A stretch of DNA of 64,000 nt. Origin: a gamma proteobacterium symbiont of Taylorina sp. (GTDB taxonomy: Bacteria > Pseudomonadota > Gammaproteobacteria > GRL18). Shown here piece by piece: positions 16,741 to 25,541 of the stretch. Position 1 is the first letter of the stretch. Each line of letters starts with the position of its first letter. Both the position numbers and the translations under genes were made by a program. Location: assembly GCA_025655455.1 (NCBI GenBank), contig JAHXIV010000013.1, positions 124,001-188,000 of the forward strand. Direction: 5' to 3'. The notes below the pieces were generated by a model that was given only the letters and a program-made list of their open reading frames with translations, was not told where the DNA came from and made no database searches.

Positions 16741-17965
16741 ATAGCTCACCATAAGAGTGTAAGCCAGATAAAAACATATTAACACCAATAAAAGCAAACA
16801 GGGTGATAAATAAACCAATAATTGACCACCATGCTAACGGACGCCCACGCCAGCCCTTGGTTAATCTTAAATGCAGCCAGGCTGCATAATTTAACCAGAC
16901 TATCAGTGCCCATGTTTCTTTAGGGTCCCATGACCAGTAACCACCCCATGCTTCTGCCGCCCACATTGCGCCAAGAATCGTTGCCAGTGTAAAAAAAGAA
17001 AATCCCAGTGCAATGGATTTATACATCACATCATCTAATATTTCCAGCTCAGGAAAGCGCTTAATAATAATATTTCTCATGCCTTTGTTTTCAGAGTTAC
17101 CCTGCGCTTTAGACACTGCAGTCAATGCTGAATCCTTAATCAGATAAGCAACGCTCAGCATTGCCGCTAAAGCAAAGGCACCATAGCCGACAAAGTTAGC
17201 AGGGACATGAATTTTCATCCAGTAACTTTGTAATGCAGGCACTAAAGGCTGTATTTCACTAGCCCCCCTGGCACCAAAACCATACCAGAGCAAAAAGGCA
17301 ACTGCCGAACTAATCACTAAAAGGACAAAACCACCCATCGAATAGGTTTTATTTTTACCTTCATAATATAAATAAAGCAGCGCAGTAATAATTGAAAACA
17401 GAATGAAAACTTCATATAAATTACTGACTGGAATATGACCGACATCCACATGGATAAGATAAGACTCACGCCAACGCACCAGCAGACCAACCAGCCCCAT
17501 GACTGTTGCTGACCAGGTCATCGCCGAAGCTGTTTTATTAGCAAATTCAGAGCCGGAAAATAAACCTGAAAAATAAGTCACAGTGGCCAAAACATAGAGA
17601 GCCGACATCCACATAATGGCAGACTTCCCTGAAATAAGAAACTTCAGAAAAAAATTCGTTTCACCGAGCGCCAGGTCATTGCCATAAAGAGAAATAGCAA
17701 ACAGGCTGATCAAAGTCACCGCAATTGAGTAAGCACGAACGGGTTTCCACAACCAGCCCCAGGCAACCATCGCTATAATACTGGCGAATAATATAGCCAC
17801 CTCATAAACATCCATCAAGGATGAATACTGTTGCCATGCGTACACACCACCGGCCAGCAGTGCAATAGCCCAACTCCAGTCAAATAAACTGAGTGAACGC
17901 CAATAACTGCGCTTCTCAAATAAATTATCCATATCCTGAATTGTTGCTGAATTATCTTCTGACAT
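16739..17965 (-). CDS. ccsA: Cytochrome c biogenesis protein CcsA/ResC (System II heme handling)
   Basis: Multi-span inner-membrane protein that, with ResB, delivers and attaches heme to apocytochromes c in the periplasm. The tryptophan-rich WWD signature reads WGGYWSWDPKETWALIVWLNYAAWLHLR near the C-terminus, and conserved His residues occur in the membrane segments. The start at 17965 (MSEDNSATIQ) is preferred over the frame's first Met at 18007, because AGGA sits at good spacing before it. That gives 409 residues. Databases often call this protein CcsB for proteobacterial System II. It follows resB after about 120 bases. Confidence 0.93.
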   Translation of the reverse strand: MSEDNSATIQDMDNLFEKRSYWRSLSLFDWSWAIALLAGGVYAWQQYSSLMDVYEVAILFASIIAMVAWGWLWKPVRAYSIAVTLISLFAISLYGNDLALGETNFFLKFLISGKSAIMWMSALYVLATVTYFSGLFSGSEFANKTASAMTWSATVMGLVGLLVRWRESYLIHVDVGHIPVSNLYEVFILFSIITALLYLYYEGKNKTYSMGGFVLLVISSAVAFLLWYGFGARGASEIQPLVPALQSYWMKIHVPANFVGYGAFALAAMLSVAYLIKDSALTAVSKAQGNSENKGMRNIIIKRFPELEILDDVMYKSIALGFSFFTLATILGAMWAAEAWGGYWSWDPKETWALIVWLNYAAWLHLRLTKGWRGRPLAWWSIIGLFITLFAFIGVNMFLSGLHSYGEL

Positions 17966-18088
17966 GATTCTTCCTAATAATTTAATTCTTTCGTGTAAAT
18001 TTATCACTCTTTACCATATGGTATAGATATATGGGTCTATTCTTCTTGTAATGCAAGCAATCTAAATTAATGCCTGTCTACTGAAGTA

Positions 18089-20179
18089 CTATGAGAATCG
18101 CTTATCTAATAATTGAGACAATGCCTGAAACTCCTTTGCAAAGTCTTTTTGGTGACGATCACCAGAACCGGCAATCAATAACTTCGCACCTTGCTTATCC
18201 TCATCCGTATTATAAGGCTCAATAATAATCCAGATACGTTTATGCGCCACATAAAACATCAGCACAATACCGATACATAATAAAATACAACCCAGATAGA
18301 CTAAATCTTTCCCTGGTGCTTTGGTAATCTGAAAGCCCGAAGCCTGTTTATGCTCAAATGATTTAATTTGCAGATAAACAGGTGAATTATAATTAGCAAG
18401 CACGCCCATCGTATTAACCATATCATCATAATATTGTTCTTGAGCCGGGGTAATATTGCTGCTGATATCCACACCCTCCTGCTGTAAAACTTCCAGATAG
18501 ACTGTTCCTAATATCGTCTGTAAGACTTTAAAATAAGAATCCATAACTGACTCCCGCTTATCTTCAGGCACTTTATCCTCAATATCAGCCACCACTTGAT
18601 CAAAACCACCACGATTGAATAAGTCAGCTAACCTCTGCATAACAATAGCCACTTGACTACTTGCTTCAGAACTATTTCCTTTACCTGGAGACAGAGAAAG
18701 TGCTGCAGTTTTTTCAGCAATACGCTGCATTTCCTGCTCATTATTAAGCAGGGCACGAATACTAAAAAATCGTTTTAAGCTCATTTGATCATCAGCTGGA
18801 ATAAATAAATATTGAAAGGGTTGCGAGACGCTGCTGCGAACACCGCTTAAAAAGAAATAACGACCTTCCTGCTCAACAGGATTGACATAATTGATAAACT
18901 CAGTCGCCTGACCGGAACTATCACGTAGACGAAAAGTTAAGGTTGAACCCATATTTTTGAATTTACGCCCGGTTTCTTCCGCCTTTGGATTAGGTTGGAT
19001 ATTAAATAATTTAAACTCACTCAGTTCCAGTTTAAATTCACCTCTTGATGTTGGTAATATTTTCTTTTCACCAACCACCTGTTTAATTGGCATTATTTTC
19101 TGCTCTTGTGCATCCAGTGACCAGGCCTGCATATCCATAATAGATCCACCATCATCAAAGGATGACTGATAAATAGCAAAGTCCTTATAAACTAGTGGAT
19201 GATTCACTTCAATGGTTTTAGAAATTTTTTCACCACTTTCTTTATCCTGAATTACAATATCACTTTCAAAGGATTTGGGCATACCAGACTCATAGTGTTC
19301 TATACGAAAATCATTCAGTGTAATGGTAAAAGGGAGTTCCTGAACTAAAAATCCATTACGCATCTGTAAAAAAACCAGCCCGGTGGTTGAACCTTCAGGT
19401 ACGTTGGCATTGCCTCGAAAAGCATGATTTTCACCTGCCTTCAAGCGGCTGATATCAGGTACCTGAGAAGCAAACAAATCACGTGTTTCAGGTTTTAACT
19501 GGCCGGCAACTTCACGCAGTTTCAGATTAAAGTTGCCGTCGTAAAGTGCACTTAAACAAATAACAATAATAGCACCATGGGTAAACAGATAGCCCAGTCG
19601 ATTGATTGAACCTTTCTTTGCTGCAATAGTAATAACACCCTGCTCAGTTTTACAACGTGATTGATAGCCGCCATTGGTTAATTTTTCCTGCACAAAAGCA
19701 AAGGACTCTTCCACGCCTGAATGTGAAATCCAGCTGCCTGATGAATGCATCAGTTTTAATGATTTTGCTGAAATATTCAGACGGAATCGATGCCATTCAC
19801 GTACAACAACAGGAAAATAATGATAAATACAGGCACTGGTTGATATCAGCAAAAAACCAAGTAAAACAACAAACCACCATGAACTATAAATATCATAGAG
19901 CTCTAAAGAACGAAAGACTTCAAACCAGAAGGGGCCGAATTTAATAATATAAGTATTATAAGCCTGATTTTGCTGCAAAATAGTGCCTATAATAGAAGCT
20001 ATACCAACCATGACAAATAAAGTAATCGCCAGTTCCATTGAACCAAGGAAACTCAATAATACTTTAAGAACACCATGTTCCTGACGACTTGAGCGTATTC
20101 TTTCAATTTGTTCAGATTGTAGATGATTGTTTTTAATATTCATTTCCTGATGGTTCTTATCTAACATGAAATTTTTCAC
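18089..20179 (-). CDS. resB: Cytochrome c biogenesis protein ResB/CcsB (System II)
   Basis: Membrane partner of CcsA. The 696 residues match the usual proteobacterial ResB layout. Three N-terminal membrane segments (about residues 40-70, 95-120 and 190-210) are followed by a large periplasmic domain (about 215-615) and a fourth segment (about 625-645). Near the N-terminus, SMELAITLFVMVGIASIIGTILQQNQ is a conserved ResB region. The frame opens with GTG at 20179; ATG at 20167 or 20143 are alternatives. The repeat element copy C covers this start region, so the first few residues derive from the element. It lies between the triheme cytochrome gene and ccsA, all on one strand. Confidence 0.93.
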   Translation of the reverse strand: MKNFMLDKNHQEMNIKNNHLQSEQIERIRSSRQEHGVLKVLLSFLGSMELAITLFVMVGIASIIGTILQQNQAYNTYIIKFGPFWFEVFRSLELYDIYSSWWFVVLLGFLLISTSACIYHYFPVVVREWHRFRLNISAKSLKLMHSSGSWISHSGVEESFAFVQEKLTNGGYQSRCKTEQGVITIAAKKGSINRLGYLFTHGAIIVICLSALYDGNFNLKLREVAGQLKPETRDLFASQVPDISRLKAGENHAFRGNANVPEGSTTGLVFLQMRNGFLVQELPFTITLNDFRIEHYESGMPKSFESDIVIQDKESGEKISKTIEVNHPLVYKDFAIYQSSFDDGGSIMDMQAWSLDAQEQKIMPIKQVVGEKKILPTSRGEFKLELSEFKLFNIQPNPKAEETGRKFKNMGSTLTFRLRDSSGQATEFINYVNPVEQEGRYFFLSGVRSSVSQPFQYLFIPADDQMSLKRFFSIRALLNNEQEMQRIAEKTAALSLSPGKGNSSEASSQVAIVMQRLADLFNRGGFDQVVADIEDKVPEDKRESVMDSYFKVLQTILGTVYLEVLQQEGVDISSNITPAQEQYYDDMVNTMGVLANYNSPVYLQIKSFEHKQASGFQITKAPGKDLVYLGCILLCIGIVLMFYVAHKRIWIIIEPYNTDEDKQGAKLLIAGSGDRHQKDFAKEFQALSQLLDKRFS

Positions 20180-20246
20180 TATCTTACTTTGCTATAAAAA
20201 ATGTTAGCAAAGCGACAGCGATAAATTTCATTTGGCTGAGGACTCT
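20155..20246 (-). repeat. Dispersed structured element, copy C (overlaps resB start)
   Basis: On the minus strand the inner stem is CTTTGCTA paired with TAGCAAAG around a loop starting ACAT. The outer stem is CGCTGTC paired with GATAGTG. It opens with GAGTCCTCAGC and ends with ATGTTAGATAAG, which is read as resB start codons. Similarity to copy D is close in the stems and the 5' end. Confidence 0.7.
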
Positions 20247-20376
20247 CACGGCTCTTTAAACAAAAAAAGAGGGACAGCCATAAGACCATCCCCCTCTATT
20301 ATAAAAGCTAAAGCATTATTTAAAAACCACATCTTCCATAGTAGAAAGGATCGGTCAGTCAATAATTTTATTAGAT

Positions 20377-21408
20377 TTAAGGCTGTAAACCCTGAATATA
20401 TTGTGCAACAGCTTTAATTTCCGGATCACTCATTCGTTTAACTGCATTACGCATCATTTTACTGGCGTCATTAGTACGACCCAAAGCAGCATCAGCTGGA
20501 TTTTGTGCAGCCGTTCTAAAGTCTTTTAACTGTTTCTCGGTATAAATCGATTTCTGACTGGCTAACTGAGGAAAACCTGAACCCGGGTTACCACTACCTG
20601 ATGGTCCATGACAAGCCATACAAGCCGGAACACCTATTTCGGCAATTCCACCCATATAAATTGCCTTGCCAGACTCAGCCAAGCCAGGATCTGCCTGACC
20701 CGTTTTCAATTTTTGTGAAGCAAAGAAAGCAGCAATATCCTGCATTGCCTGAACATCAAGCGGCATAATCATAGCGTCCATAGTTGCATCTTTACGTTTG
20801 CCTGCCTTAAAGTCTTGCAATTGCTTGAAAAGAAAAGATTCACTTTGTCCTGCAAGATTAGGAAAATTAGGCGCAATAGAATTTCCATCAGGACCATGAC
20901 AGGCGACACAGGCAGCAGCTTTTGCCTTACCTGAGTCCACATTACCTGTCACAACAATTTTAACCGTATCGGTCACTATTACCACAGTCTTAGCGTCAGG
21001 TTCAGCCACAACCTCAGTTTTGGTTTCAACCTCAACTGTACTCTCTGCCACAACTTCAGTAGCTGGCGCTTCAGAAGCTGGAACATCTGCTGTTGCAGGA
21101 GCTGCATCACCTGATGCTGCATTGGCCATATATTCAACAACTTCACGAATTTGCGCTTCTGTCAACTGAGTTCCACCATTTGGCGGCATTGCACCCTTGC
21201 CGGTAATCACTGTTTTTACCATTGCATCAATACCAGTTGCAATGCGTGGTGCCCATAATTTTTTATCTGCAAATTTTGGAGCACCGGCAATGCCTACATC
21301 ATGACAAGCAAAACAAGCAGTTTTATAAAGAGCTGCACCATCAGCAAAAGAAACTGTTGATCCTGCCAGCAGAACTGAAGCCACCAGCAACCTGATTGAA
21401 TTTTTCAT
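20377..21408 (-). CDS. Triheme cytochrome c: c5-like domain fused to diheme c4
   Basis: Periplasmic electron carrier of 343 residues with signal peptide MKNSIRLLVASVLLAGSTVSFA. Three CxxCH heme sites are at residues 32-36 (CFACH), 165-169 (CVACH) and 261-265 (CMACH). The first domain, with GAPKFADKKLWAPRI and axial Met in MPPNGG, is of cytochrome c5 type. An Ala/Val/Thr/Glu-rich linker (about 97-150) leads to a tandem two-heme domain of cytochrome c4 type (GPDGNSIAPNFPNLAGQS; GPSGSGNPGSGFPQLASQ). It likely passes electrons from the bc1 complex or sulfur oxidation to terminal oxidases. Directly downstream are resB and ccsA, which mature such proteins. Confidence 0.92.
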   Translation of the reverse strand: MKNSIRLLVASVLLAGSTVSFADGAALYKTACFACHDVGIAGAPKFADKKLWAPRIATGIDAMVKTVITGKGAMPPNGGTQLTEAQIREVVEYMANAASGDAAPATADVPASEAPATEVVAESTVEVETKTEVVAEPDAKTVVIVTDTVKIVVTGNVDSGKAKAAACVACHGPDGNSIAPNFPNLAGQSESFLFKQLQDFKAGKRKDATMDAMIMPLDVQAMQDIAAFFASQKLKTGQADPGLAESGKAIYMGGIAEIGVPACMACHGPSGSGNPGSGFPQLASQKSIYTEKQLKDFRTAAQNPADAALGRTNDASKMMRNAVKRMSDPEIKAVAQYIQGLQP

Positions 21409-21693
21409 TATTTAAGTCCTATAATGTTATATTTTTATTCCTATAGAGCGAGTCTGAAACATTATAATATCGTGCTTCTATTACATATAAATTGCACAGA
21501 AATTAGTTGGAATATGACTCATGTCTATAAAGACAGGAAAAATTTTGGCTTATTTTACACAAAACAAGTCCACTTGACCAACATTTGTTTATAATAAAGT
21601 GCTAAAATAGTCATCTATTTTAATTAAAACCGACTTATATCAATAATCAGTATTCGTATAAACAACCATAAGCAGACTGAATCATTACTTAAT

Positions 21694-22362
21694 ATGTCAA
21701 ACAACTTAGCATCCGGAACCATAAAACAGAATCATTCTGAGTTTAATCCCTATCGTCAGGCGACATTTTTACTCAGTGTTAACAAGTTGGTACAATTACC
21801 CTCTGATGAGGCCATTGAAGTGGCTTTTGCAGGCCGATCTAATGCAGGAAAATCCAGTGCAATTAATACCATAAGTAATATTAAAAGTCTGTGCCGAACC
21901 TCAAAAACACCGGGTCGTACCCAGATGATCAATTACTTTTCCATTGATCCTCATCGCCACCTGGTTGATCTACCCGGCTATGGCTATGCCAAAGTCCCTT
22001 TACAGGTAAAAAATCACTGGCAGAATTTACTGCAGCGTTATCTGGTTGAACGTTCTTCTCTAAAAGGGCTTATTCTCATCATGGATGTACGCCGACCTTT
22101 AACCGACTATGATGTGCAAATGCTGGATTGGTGTCACCAATCAAAAATGCCAACTCATATATTACTGACTAAGGCAGATAAGTTTAAACGCGGAGCAGCA
22201 CAAAACATTCTACTTAAAACCCGGCAAACTTTAAAAAAATATTACCCCGGCACGACAGTGCAGCTATTTTCATCACTCAATAAAACTGGTATAGATGAGG
22301 TAAAAGGTGTATTAAATGAGTGGTTTAATTTTTCAGTTCAGGATCTTCAGATAAATGAATAA
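21694..22362 (+). CDS. engB: Ribosome biogenesis GTPase EngB (YihA/YsxC)
   Basis: TRAFAC-class GTPase needed for 50S subunit assembly. The 222-residue protein has G1 AGRSNAGKSSAIN, G2-region TSKTPGRTQMINYF, G3 DLPGYGYAKV and G4 LTKADKF. All are as in EngB, and the length is typical. It diverges from the triheme cytochrome gene, an arrangement often seen in beta- and gammaproteobacteria (engB next to cytochrome c4 and resB). The stop codon overlaps the next start as ATGAATAA. Confidence 0.96.
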   Translation: MSNNLASGTIKQNHSEFNPYRQATFLLSVNKLVQLPSDEAIEVAFAGRSNAGKSSAINTISNIKSLCRTSKTPGRTQMINYFSIDPHRHLVDLPGYGYAKVPLQVKNHWQNLLQRYLVERSSLKGLILIMDVRRPLTDYDVQMLDWCHQSKMPTHILLTKADKFKRGAAQNILLKTRQTLKKYYPGTTVQLFSSLNKTGIDEVKGVLNEWFNFSVQDLQINE

Positions 22363-22579
22363 TGTTAAAAAAATACTAGCTGATTGTTTTAAACTGATTA
22401 AAGCCCCTAAATATTTTTATACCGGCATCGGTATCTTAGTCACCATCTTTTTATTCCTGCCTATCCTTAAACTCCTGGCTATCATTTTGGCTATTCTCCT
22501 TATTTTTATCAGCTTTTTCCCTGATCACATGATCAGTCAGCATTTTAATGGCTTAATAGAACGCTTTAAAAACTGGTAA
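22355..22579 (+). CDS. Small membrane protein of unknown function
   Basis: A 74-residue protein with a short basic N-terminus, two closely spaced hydrophobic segments (about residues 21-38 and 40-56) and a C-terminal amphipathic tail (HFNGLIERFKNW). Its ATG overlaps the engB stop by eight bases, so it is translationally coupled to engB. I do not recognise the family. Confidence 0.7.
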   Translation: MNNVKKILADCFKLIKAPKYFYTGIGILVTIFLFLPILKLLAIILAILLIFISFFPDHMISQHFNGLIERFKNW

Positions 22580-22645
22580 TATTGTTTTAATTAGTCTACA
22601 ACTATAGTATTAAATCATTCTATAACAGCAATGAGATAAACAATA

Positions 22646-23164
22646 ATGACAGCCACAACCATAATGAGTACCAATGTGGTCACTCTGAAACCGGATGACA
22701 GCATCATGTCAGCCTTGAAGCTCATGTGTACCCATTCAGTACACAACTTACCGGTTCTGGATAAGGACGATAATTTTTTGGGCTTATTCAGTCTACGGCG
22801 TTTATCACGAGAACTCCTCCCAAAAGCGGCAAAACTGGATGAAAACAGCCTGCTGATGCATATTAACTTTATGCCGGATGGTACTGATGATCTACTCCAT
22901 CGACTGCATAAGTTAGGCAAAAAGCCAGTTTCAGATCTGCTGGAAAAAAGTAATAAACTACGTTTTTGCAGCCCGGATACAGCCTTGCCGGAACTCCTGC
23001 AATTATTATTTGACAGTCCAACCAGTCTGCCCGTTGTGGTTGTGGAAGGCAAAAAGAAAAAGCTGGCAGGCATGGTATCAAACTGGGATGTGCTGACTAA
23101 ATTGACGGTCAATCTTCTGGGAGAGAAAAAAAGTCCCCCCTGTATCAAAAGTAAAAAAAAATAA
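22646..23164 (+). CDS. CBS-domain protein
   Basis: A 172-residue protein with two CBS motifs: TIMSTNVVTLKPDDSIMSALKLMCTHSVHNLPVLDKDDNFLGLFSLRRL (residues 5-53) and FCSPDTALPELLQLLFDSPTSLPVVVVEGKKKKLAGMVSNWDVL (about 107-150). CBS pairs usually bind adenine nucleotides and regulate a partner. The C-terminus is lysine-rich. It precedes the permease at 23208 by 43 bases, and another CBS-like protein follows that permease, so a regulatory role for the permease is the natural inference. Confidence 0.82.
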   Translation: MTATTIMSTNVVTLKPDDSIMSALKLMCTHSVHNLPVLDKDDNFLGLFSLRRLSRELLPKAAKLDENSLLMHINFMPDGTDDLLHRLHKLGKKPVSDLLEKSNKLRFCSPDTALPELLQLLFDSPTSLPVVVVEGKKKKLAGMVSNWDVLTKLTVNLLGEKKSPPCIKSKKK

Positions 23165-23207
23165 AATAATAACACATTGAAATAATGTTTCAGACAAGGA
23201 ATATTAA

Positions 23208-24542
23208 GTGAATAACCATGCATCAACAGTAATATTTGGCTGGGATCCTCTATGGGTATCCAGCATCATATTTATTATTACCTATGCGGTCATTGTTACC
23301 GAAAAAATTAACCGTTCCATTGTTGCATTATTAGGTGCGGGTCTAATGATCAGCCTGGGGATTCTCAATCAGCAAACTGCTATCAACGGCATCGATTTTA
23401 ATACTTTGGGGCTGTTGACTGGGATGATGGTTATTGTTGCTATTGCCCGTCGCAGCGGTGTATTCCAGTATATTGCCGTGTGGTCAGCCAAAAAAGTAGA
23501 AGCTCGACCCTGGGGAATTTTATTAATGTTATCAATCGTCACTGCCCTGTTTTCTGCTTTACTGGATAATGTCACCACCGTTTTATTAATAGCACCTGTT
23601 ACCCTGTTAATTACCGGTGAATTAAAGGTACACCCCTACCCTTTTCTTTTTGCTGAAATTTTTGCATCAAATATTGGAGGTACAGCTACATTAATTGGCG
23701 ATCCACCCAATATTATGATTGGTTCTGCCGTCAATTTGACATTTAATGATTTTTTAATCAATCTTGCCCCCATTACACTGCTGATATTCCCGATCACATT
23801 ATTTATTATTTATTTGATATGGGGTCGCCACATGCATGCTTCAGATGAAGCACGGGAGCGTATTATGCAGTTCAACGAAAAACAGGCTATTACTGATGTT
23901 CCCTTACTCAAGAAATCCTTACTGGTTATATCACTGGTGATTGTCAGTTTTCTTTTTGCTCATCCTCTGGGTCTTGAACCTGCAACCATTGCCATGACGG
24001 GTGCTGCTTTATTATTATTACTGAGCACTCTTAATGATGATGCAGAAGAACAGAGTGAAAATGTTCATAAAAGTTTTGCTGAAGTGGAGTGGATCACTAT
24101 TTTCTTTTTTGTCGGGCTATTCATTATCGTGCATGGTATAGAGCATGCCGGCCTTCTGGATATACTGGCCAATAAGGTGTTATCTCTTACTGGAGGTGAT
24201 CTCACACTGACTGCCATGGCAATAATTTGGGCCTCAGCAGTTTTTTCTGCTATTGTCGATAATATTCCCTTTGTTGCCACAATGATCCCGATCATCAAAT
24301 CAATGGCACCTACATTTGGCGGTGCTGAGCAATTAATGCCTCTCTGGTGGTCTCTGGCTCTTGGTGCCTGTCTTGGAGGAAATGGCTCATTGGTAGGTGC
24401 CAGTGCAAATCTCATCGTAGCGGGGTTTGCTGAACGTTCTGGTTATCGGATTCATTTTTTAGAGTTTATGCTCATAGCCTTTCCACTGATGCTCGTCAGC
24501 ATTTTGATAGCCAGCCTATATGTTTATTTAAGGTATCTTTGA
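23208..24542 (+). CDS. SLC13/ArsB-superfamily (ion transporter) permease
   Basis: A 444-residue inner-membrane protein with about 11 hydrophobic segments. It has the two superfamily signatures SNIGGTATLIGDPPNIMIGSAVNLTFNDF (near residue 155) and CLGGNGSLVGASANLIVAGFAERSGY (near 390). Starts with GTG, with AAGGA seven bases upstream. The ion cannot be fixed: close relatives are annotated as ArsB-like, NhaD-like, or generic SLC13 permeases. No ArsR or ArsC is adjacent, so arsenite export is not supported. It lies between two CBS genes, 43 bases before and 1 base after. Confidence 0.88.
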   Translation: MNNHASTVIFGWDPLWVSSIIFIITYAVIVTEKINRSIVALLGAGLMISLGILNQQTAINGIDFNTLGLLTGMMVIVAIARRSGVFQYIAVWSAKKVEARPWGILLMLSIVTALFSALLDNVTTVLLIAPVTLLITGELKVHPYPFLFAEIFASNIGGTATLIGDPPNIMIGSAVNLTFNDFLINLAPITLLIFPITLFIIYLIWGRHMHASDEARERIMQFNEKQAITDVPLLKKSLLVISLVIVSFLFAHPLGLEPATIAMTGAALLLLLSTLNDDAEEQSENVHKSFAEVEWITIFFFVGLFIIVHGIEHAGLLDILANKVLSLTGGDLTLTAMAIIWASAVFSAIVDNIPFVATMIPIIKSMAPTFGGAEQLMPLWWSLALGACLGGNGSLVGASANLIVAGFAERSGYRIHFLEFMLIAFPLMLVSILIASLYVYLRYL

Positions 24543-24543
24543 T

Positions 24544-25011
24544 ATGACAATAGATATACAAAGAGTTTTAATTCCAACCATTATTGTTCAACAGGGAATG
24601 AGTGTGCGTGATGTCTTTACAGAATGTGGAAAACTACATATACATGCCCTGCCTTATAGCGATAAAAAGGGGATTATATGCGGCAGAGTGACCCTGAAAA
24701 ATATTATGAAATTTTCCTGTCTGCCGGAACATATGATAGAACTGGCTCATTTATTGGGAAATCAGATGTCCTGTATTGAAAATGCCGAGGAAAAAGCACG
24801 TGAAATCATTTGCAACCCCATTGAACCCTATGTGAGAAAATTAAGTGAAACAATCACTTCAACAGAACCCTTAATTAAGGCTCTGGCCATAATGGAAAGA
24901 AATGAGACCAGCTATATTTTTGTTGTTGATGACGGTAAATATAAAGGACAGATCACTATTCAGGGCATAGCTCAGGTCATGTCCAACCTGGAAAACAGAT
25001 GTACATCTTAA
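24544..25011 (+). CDS. Divergent CBS-domain protein
   Basis: A 155-residue protein whose two halves each resemble one CBS module: VQQGMSVRDVFTECGKLHIHALPYSDKKGIICGRVTLKNIM (about 16-57) and ITSTEPLIKALAIMERNETSYIFVVDDGKYKGQITIQGIAQVM (about 105-147). It starts one base after the permease stop, so it belongs to the same transcript. Similar in size to the CBS protein upstream of the permease, but the two are only weakly alike. It is followed by a rho-independent terminator at about 25027-25057. Confidence 0.7.
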   Translation: MTIDIQRVLIPTIIVQQGMSVRDVFTECGKLHIHALPYSDKKGIICGRVTLKNIMKFSCLPEHMIELAHLLGNQMSCIENAEEKAREIICNPIEPYVRKLSETITSTEPLIKALAIMERNETSYIFVVDDGKYKGQITIQGIAQVMSNLENRCTS

Positions 25012-25026
25012 AGCTGACAAAAAGAC

Positions 25027-25057
25027 AAAAAAAAGCCCTGACCAGCAGGGCTTTTTT
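25027..25057. terminator. Bidirectional terminator between CBS gene and cold-shock gene
   Basis: Stem GCCCTG (25035-25040) and CAGGGC (25046-25051), flanked by A8 on the left and T6 on the right. It can serve both convergent genes. Confidence 0.88.
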
Positions 25058-25074
25058 CTCAGAAAGCTAAAAAC

Positions 25075-25278
25075 TTACTGTGGCTGAACTTGAACAGCCT
25101 GCAGACCCTTAGGTCCTTTTTCTACGTCATAGCTTACGGTTTGACCTTCTGCAAGGGTTTTAAAACCTTCACCAACGATTGCACGGAAATGTACGAATAC
25201 ATCTTCTCCGCCATCATTTGGGCTAATAAAACCATATCCTTTAGACTCGTTAAACCATTTAACTGTACCGGTACTCAT
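25075..25278 (-). CDS. Cold-shock-domain protein, CspA family
   Basis: A 67-residue single-domain nucleic-acid chaperone. RNP1-like KGYGFISP (residues 13-20) and RNP2-like DVFVHFRAI (25-33) are intact. The start [16 protein letters not shown] is canonical. GAGGAT lies before the ATG. The ~260-base A/T-rich region upstream has no other gene and could hold a long 5' leader, as is common for cold-shock genes, but no defined structure was worked out. Confidence 0.95.
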   Translation of the reverse strand: MSTGTVKWFNESKGYGFISPNDGGEDVFVHFRAIVGEGFKTLAEGQTVSYDVEKGPKGLQAVQVQPQ

Positions 25279-25541
25279 TGTATAAAATCCTCAAACTTAC
25301 TTAAAATTACTAAATATTAATGTGTTGCATATGACGCATGATGATTTAGATACACAATTCACAGAAGCAACAACGTATTGCAGATACTAATGAAGGGTAT
25401 TTCAAAATAGACAACTTGTGCCAATGCAGGCTTTTCGAACTATACCTTACTTTTTTATAAAATACAAAGAAAATTATGTAATTAATGTCATTTTTTGTAC
25501 TATATCTTATTTAATTACCTGGATTTGCAGATTATTGCTCA

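Noticed and set aside
16591..16818. N-terminal extension of the dsbA frame
   Set aside because: It would overlap ccsA and cross the repeat element; the ATG at 16590 has AAGGA and starts a good signal peptide.
22615..23226. A 203-codon minus-strand open frame
   Set aside because: Antisense to the CBS-domain gene, which has clear motifs. The frame's hydrophobic and Ser/Arg-rich parts are artefacts of reading its complement.
23208..24542. Arsenite efflux pump ArsB
   Set aside because: The superfamily motifs fit many ions, and there is no arsC or arsR next to it; the ArsR gene at 11331 is 12 kb away.
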